From NCBI GenBank assembly GCA_004554105.1, contig SFNW01000085.1:1-8394 (forward strand): 8,394 nucleotides of DNA, read 5' to 3'. The DNA is from Clostridiales bacterium. GTDB taxonomy: Bacteria > Bacillota > Clostridia > Oscillospirales > CAG-272. Under the pieces are notes generated by a model. It ran no database searches and had not been told where the DNA came from. It saw nothing but the letters and a program-made list of their open reading frames with translations. This document shows positions 6,671 to 8,394 of this stretch, one piece after another (within the stretch, counting starts at the first letter, position 1; each line of letters opens with the position of its first letter). The translations under genes were made by a program, and so were the position numbers.

Positions 6671-6743
6671 CGGCAACGCCGTTCTGCGAACGGCTACCCC
6701 TCATCCCCCGCCTACGGCGGTACCTTCCCCCAAGGGGGAAGGC
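6671..6743. repeat. Palindromic intergenic repeat, copy A
   Basis: The unit has four parts. The first is a hairpin GCCGTTC-TGC-GAACGGC (6678-6694). Next is the conserved box CTACCCCTCAT, then a variable hairpin CCGCC-TAC-GGCGG (6708-6720). Last is the near-palindrome CCTTCCCCCAAGGGGGAAGG (6723-6742). Bases 6671-6704 are identical to 6935-6968 and 6723-6743 to 6986-7006 in copy B. Similar CTACCCCTCAT...CCTTCCCCC units are, from general knowledge, scattered between genes in some Oscillospiraceae. It starts only 3 nt after the MATE stop. Confidence 0.85.
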
Positions 6744-6895
6744 TTTGTTTTTTTGGCTTCCCCTCGGGGGAGAACGCGAAGCGTTCTCCCTGAGTTTCAC
6801 GATACTGCCCCAAAATCTTCGCTGTAAAGAGAAACTCTGTCGCGCTTAAAAAGCGCGACGGAAGCATGTCGCGGGACGCGACTGATGAGGGGTAG
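6694..6895. repeat. Inverted pair CTACCCCTCATC / GATGAGGGGTAG bounding a MITE-like segment
   Basis: CTACCCCTCATC at 6694-6705 has a perfect 12-bp inverted partner at 6884-6895, enclosing about 200 bp with no coding sequence. The terminal inverted repeats and small size resemble a miniature non-autonomous element. However, I see no target-site duplication at the flanks and no transposase, so this could also be two separate repeats in opposite orientation. Confidence 0.5.
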
Positions 6896-6909
6896 GACGC
6901 GCGGCGTCC
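6768..6909. repeat. Chain of perfect hairpins with three-base loops
   Basis: Four perfect stem-loops follow one another. They are GGGAGAACGC-GAA-GCGTTCTCCC (6768-6790), GTCGCGCTT-AAA-AAGCGCGAC (6839-6859), GTCGCG-GGA-CGCGAC (6868-6882) and GGACGC-GCG-GCGTCC (6895-6909). Each has a 3-nt loop. None is followed by a U-tract, so they are not ordinary terminators. The stretch 6668-7030 holds no credible gene; short frames across it change with the repeats. Confidence 0.75.
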
Positions 6910-6934
6910 GTCTGCTCGGCTTCGGTCGAGACTG

Positions 6935-7006
6935 CGGCAACGCCGTTCTGCGAACGGCTACCCCTCATTCGGTGCCGGCGCACCACCTTCCCCCAAGGGG
7001 GAAGGC
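6935..7006. repeat. Palindromic intergenic repeat, copy B
   Basis: This is a direct copy of unit A: 34 identical bases at the left and 21 at the right. The middle differs in sequence but again forms a hairpin, GGTGC-CGGC-GCACC (6971-6984). No inverted CTACCCCTCAT partner follows it. The unit ends 24 nt before the bidirectional terminator. Confidence 0.85.
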
Positions 7007-7030
7007 AAAATCGGTTGTTTTTCAGCGAAA

Positions 7031-7067
7031 AAACGCCCATAGACGGTTTGTTCGTCTATGGGCGTTT
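7031..7067. terminator. Bidirectional Rho-independent terminator between the MATE operon and the DUF4349 gene
   Basis: AAACGCCCATAGACG (7031-7045) and CGTCTATGGGCGTTT (7053-7067) form a 15-bp perfect stem with a 7-nt GTTTGTT loop. On the plus strand it is followed by GTTTTT, and on the minus strand by TTTTTT, so it can stop both converging transcripts. The minus-strand DUF4349 stop codon is 8 nt away (7076-7078). Confidence 0.92.
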
Positions 7068-7075
7068 GTTTTTAC

Positions 7076-8005
7076 TTATTCGTCTTGGCTCTTCGTTTTG
7101 CGTACCTTGCGCTTTCTTGCGCATTTGACGCAAATCAGCACGATTGCGACGACGACGGCGGCGCAGAGCAGGTAGGGCAGGACATAGATGAGCAAAAAGA
7201 GCAGTCCCTCCGCTACGTCGCCGAAGGTTTCGGCAGAGTCCTTGAGCGTTTCGCCGAGGCGGTCGCCGAAGGTCTTGGGCGCGGGCGTCGTGTACTTGGT
7301 CACTTCGCTAAGCGTCAGGTTGAAGGTCGCGTAGCGGACGTCGTTGTCAATCGTGCGCTGCGTGTTGGTCAGCGATTCGATCTGATACTGCACGTCGCAG
7401 AGCCGACTTTCGATTTCGAGCATCTCGGACACGGTCTTGGCACTTTCCAGCATGGAGAGCAGGCGCTCCTCCTGAATGCGATAGGCTTTCAGGCGGGTTT
7501 CGTTGTCGTAGTACTGCTCGGTGAGGTTTTCAACATAGCGGCGAATGCCCGCGACGTTGCAGACGTCACCAAGCCCTGTCAGAAACGCGTCGTAGTTCTC
7601 CTGCGGAATGCGCACGGTCATGTCCATCGAGCGGCTGCCGCGATAGGTTTCGCGATTTAAGTTATACGCGCTCTCGGAGACGACGATGCCGCCGAGCGAT
7701 TCGATTTTTTTGTGCAGTGCGTCGGACGCGGCGTCGAAATCCTCGGTTTCCAGCGTGACGTTGGCGGTGTAGACCAGTTTTTCCTCGCGGAGGGCACCGT
7801 CGGGCTGTTCCGTTCCCGTCGCCGTGTAGGAAAAGTCCTCTGCGGCTTCAGCCGACGCGCCGTACAGACCGAGCGCACTGTCCGCGGAGGGTGCGCTCGC
7901 GGATTTGTTAAAGGTTTCGCCGGCAAAATCCGTGCTGCTTGACCCGCAGGAGACGAGCGCGGCACAGAGCAGGAGGCAAAGCGAGAGAACTGCAAATTTC
8001 TTCAT
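7076..8005 (-). CDS. DUF4349 domain lipoprotein with C-terminal membrane helix
   Basis: This 309-residue protein starts with a lipoprotein signal peptide (MKKFAVLSLCLLLCAALVSC) whose lipobox L-V-S-C gives Cys20 as the lipidated residue. A Ser/Ala-rich linker (21-70) follows. The DUF4349 region comprises EEKLVYTANVTLETEDFDAA (74-93), a conserved LGGIVVSES (104-112), a stretch with MDMTVRIPQENYDAF (127-141), and a Glu/Leu-rich coiled coil (about 165-220). A hydrophobic helix (about 266-294) and a Lys/Arg-rich tail (295-309) end the protein, so it is tethered at both ends with its central domain outside the cell. The function of DUF4349 is unknown to me; an envelope-stress or scaffold role is speculation. 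The ATG has AAAGGAG (8013-8019) 7 nt upstream. It follows GtrA in one operon and ends at a strong terminator. Confidence 0.9.
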   Translation of the reverse strand: MKKFAVLSLCLLLCAALVSCGSSSTDFAGETFNKSASAPSADSALGLYGASAEAAEDFSYTATGTEQPDGALREEKLVYTANVTLETEDFDAASDALHKKIESLGGIVVSESAYNLNRETYRGSRSMDMTVRIPQENYDAFLTGLGDVCNVAGIRRYVENLTEQYYDNETRLKAYRIQEERLLSMLESAKTVSEMLEIESRLCDVQYQIESLTNTQRTIDNDVRYATFNLTLSEVTKYTTPAPKTFGDRLGETLKDSAETFGDVAEGLLFLLIYVLPYLLCAAVVVAIVLICVKCARKRKVRKTKSQDE

Positions 8006-8012
8006 GGGGATT

Positions 8013-8019
8013 CTCCTTT
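8013..8019 (-). promoter_or_regulatory. Ribosome site of the DUF4349 gene, touching the GtrA stop codon
   Basis: Read on the minus strand, AAAGGAG begins at the last base of the GtrA stop TGA (8019-8021). The two genes are 13 nt apart, so ribosomes ending on GtrA would sit on the DUF4349 ribosome site. This supports co-transcription and likely translational coupling. Confidence 0.75.
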
Positions 8020-8394
8020 CACTTTTTGCGGAAGATCAGGAATTTGGACAAAGCGTAGTTGGAAATCACGACGAAGACTGCGAGAAGAAGCTTGACGAGA
8101 TAGCTGTTGTAGCCCATCTGCTCGGCGAAAATCCAGAATCCCCCGTTTTCGATCACGCCCGACAGCAGCCGCGCGCCGCAGAAACCGACAAATTCTTTAA
8201 AAGCGTGCCCGCTTTTTGCATTGTCAAACACGCGGAATTTGCTGGTGACAAATGCGAAAACCACCGAGACAAGCCACGCGATGAGCTGCGCCGTCATGTC
8301 GTCGATGTGCAAGCCGTCGGCAAGCAGTCCGAACGTGACGAAGTTTACCGCGGTGGTCAGCCCGCCGTAAAAGACGTAGGCAACCTGCTCGTGA
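8019..8394 (-). CDS. GtrA-family membrane protein (5' end outside window)
   Basis: The frame stays open from TGA at 8019-8021 to the window edge, giving 124 visible residues. It starts HEQVAYVFYGGLTTAVNFVT, the typical GtrA first helix with its Gly-rich turn. Four membrane helices are visible. The second ends with SKFRVF and the last with NYALSKFLIFRKK, the aromatic-basic endings characteristic of GtrA. Family length is about 120-150, so only a few N-terminal residues are missing. A TTG at 8310-8312 could be misread as a start but would delete the first helix. GtrA proteins are thought to help flip polyprenyl-phosphate-linked sugars for glycosylation of polymers or proteins. They often neighbour a glycosyltransferase, which may lie upstream outside the window. 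Confidence 0.85.
   Translation of the reverse strand, partial: HEQVAYVFYGGLTTAVNFVTFGLLADGLHIDDMTAQLIAWLVSVVFAFVTSKFRVFDNAKSGHAFKEFVGFCGARLLSGVIENGGFWIFAEQMGYNSYLVKLLLAVFVVISNYALSKFLIFRKK

Noticed and set aside
5180..6676. 498-residue minus-strand open frame opposite the MATE gene
   Set aside because: It is longer than the MATE gene but very rich in Arg, Asp, Glu and His with no domain. The plus strand encodes clear MATE repeats. It is a shadow of high-GC codon use.
6678..6694. Terminator directly after the MATE gene
   Set aside because: The hairpin GCCGTTC-TGC-GAACGGC is followed by CTACCCC and not a U-tract, and it belongs to the dispersed repeat.
6671..7006. CRISPR array
   Set aside because: There are only two copies, 264 nt apart, each made of unequal palindromic parts; there are no regular spacers and no cas genes.
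6846..7175. Short frames on both strands in the repeat region as small proteins
   Set aside because: They are composed mostly of the palindromic repeats, cross the terminator, and lack convincing ribosome sites.
8310..8312. TTG as the start of the GtrA gene
   Set aside because: The frame continues upstream with 27 codons that encode the conserved first GtrA helix, so the true start lies outside the window.

Overview
The window looks like a chromosomal segment of a GC-rich Gram-positive anaerobe, most likely a gut member of the Clostridia (Oscillospiraceae/Ruminococcaceae-like). This rests on Bacillota-type AGGAGG ribosome sites, SigA-like promoters in AT-rich gaps, a DUF368 protein, a DUF4349 lipoprotein, a repeat-rich secreted beta-helix protein of clostridial style, and intergenic palindromic repeats with the CTACCCCTCAT / CCTTCCCCCAAGGGGGAAGG motifs. 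The taxonomic call is inference from style, not from a marker gene.

Layout. (1) 1-1860, minus strand: the first 620 codons of a large secreted right-handed beta-helix protein, open at the window edge. It carries two copies of a module bounded by a YAT(F/L)A(E/D)A head and a DNGDGTYTV tail. (2) 1861-2149: divergent control region with a perfect-consensus promoter (TTGACA-17-TATAAT) for the secreted protein, a hairpin in its leader, and a good promoter for the next gene. (3) 2150-2986, plus: DUF368 membrane protein (PopT-type undecaprenyl-phosphate translocase family). (4) 2995-3038: 21-bp perfect bidirectional terminator. (5) 3037-3924, minus: LysR-type regulator. (6) 3925-4040: divergent promoter region with a TACATATGTA palindrome between two facing -35 elements. 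(7) 4041-6667, plus: a two-gene operon, a subgroup Ic/MocR-like PLP aminotransferase overlapping by ATGA a MATE-family exporter. (8) 6668-7030: no gene; a mosaic of palindromic intergenic repeats. (9) 7031-7067: bidirectional terminator. (10) 7076-8394, minus: a GtrA-family membrane protein (cut at its 5' end by the window) followed 13 nt later by a DUF4349 lipoprotein.

How the parts fit. Three units touch the cell envelope: a secreted adhesin/carbohydrate-binding-like protein, a lipid-carrier recycling protein (DUF368), and GtrA (polyprenyl-linked sugar flipping) with a lipoprotein. The most system-like part is the LysR - aminotransferase - MATE cluster, where a regulator is divergent from a translationally coupled enzyme/exporter pair. 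This suggests that one regulated pathway transaminates a compound and exports it or a relative; the substrate cannot be read from sequence. Nothing here clearly represents a phage, CRISPR, toxin or defence system.
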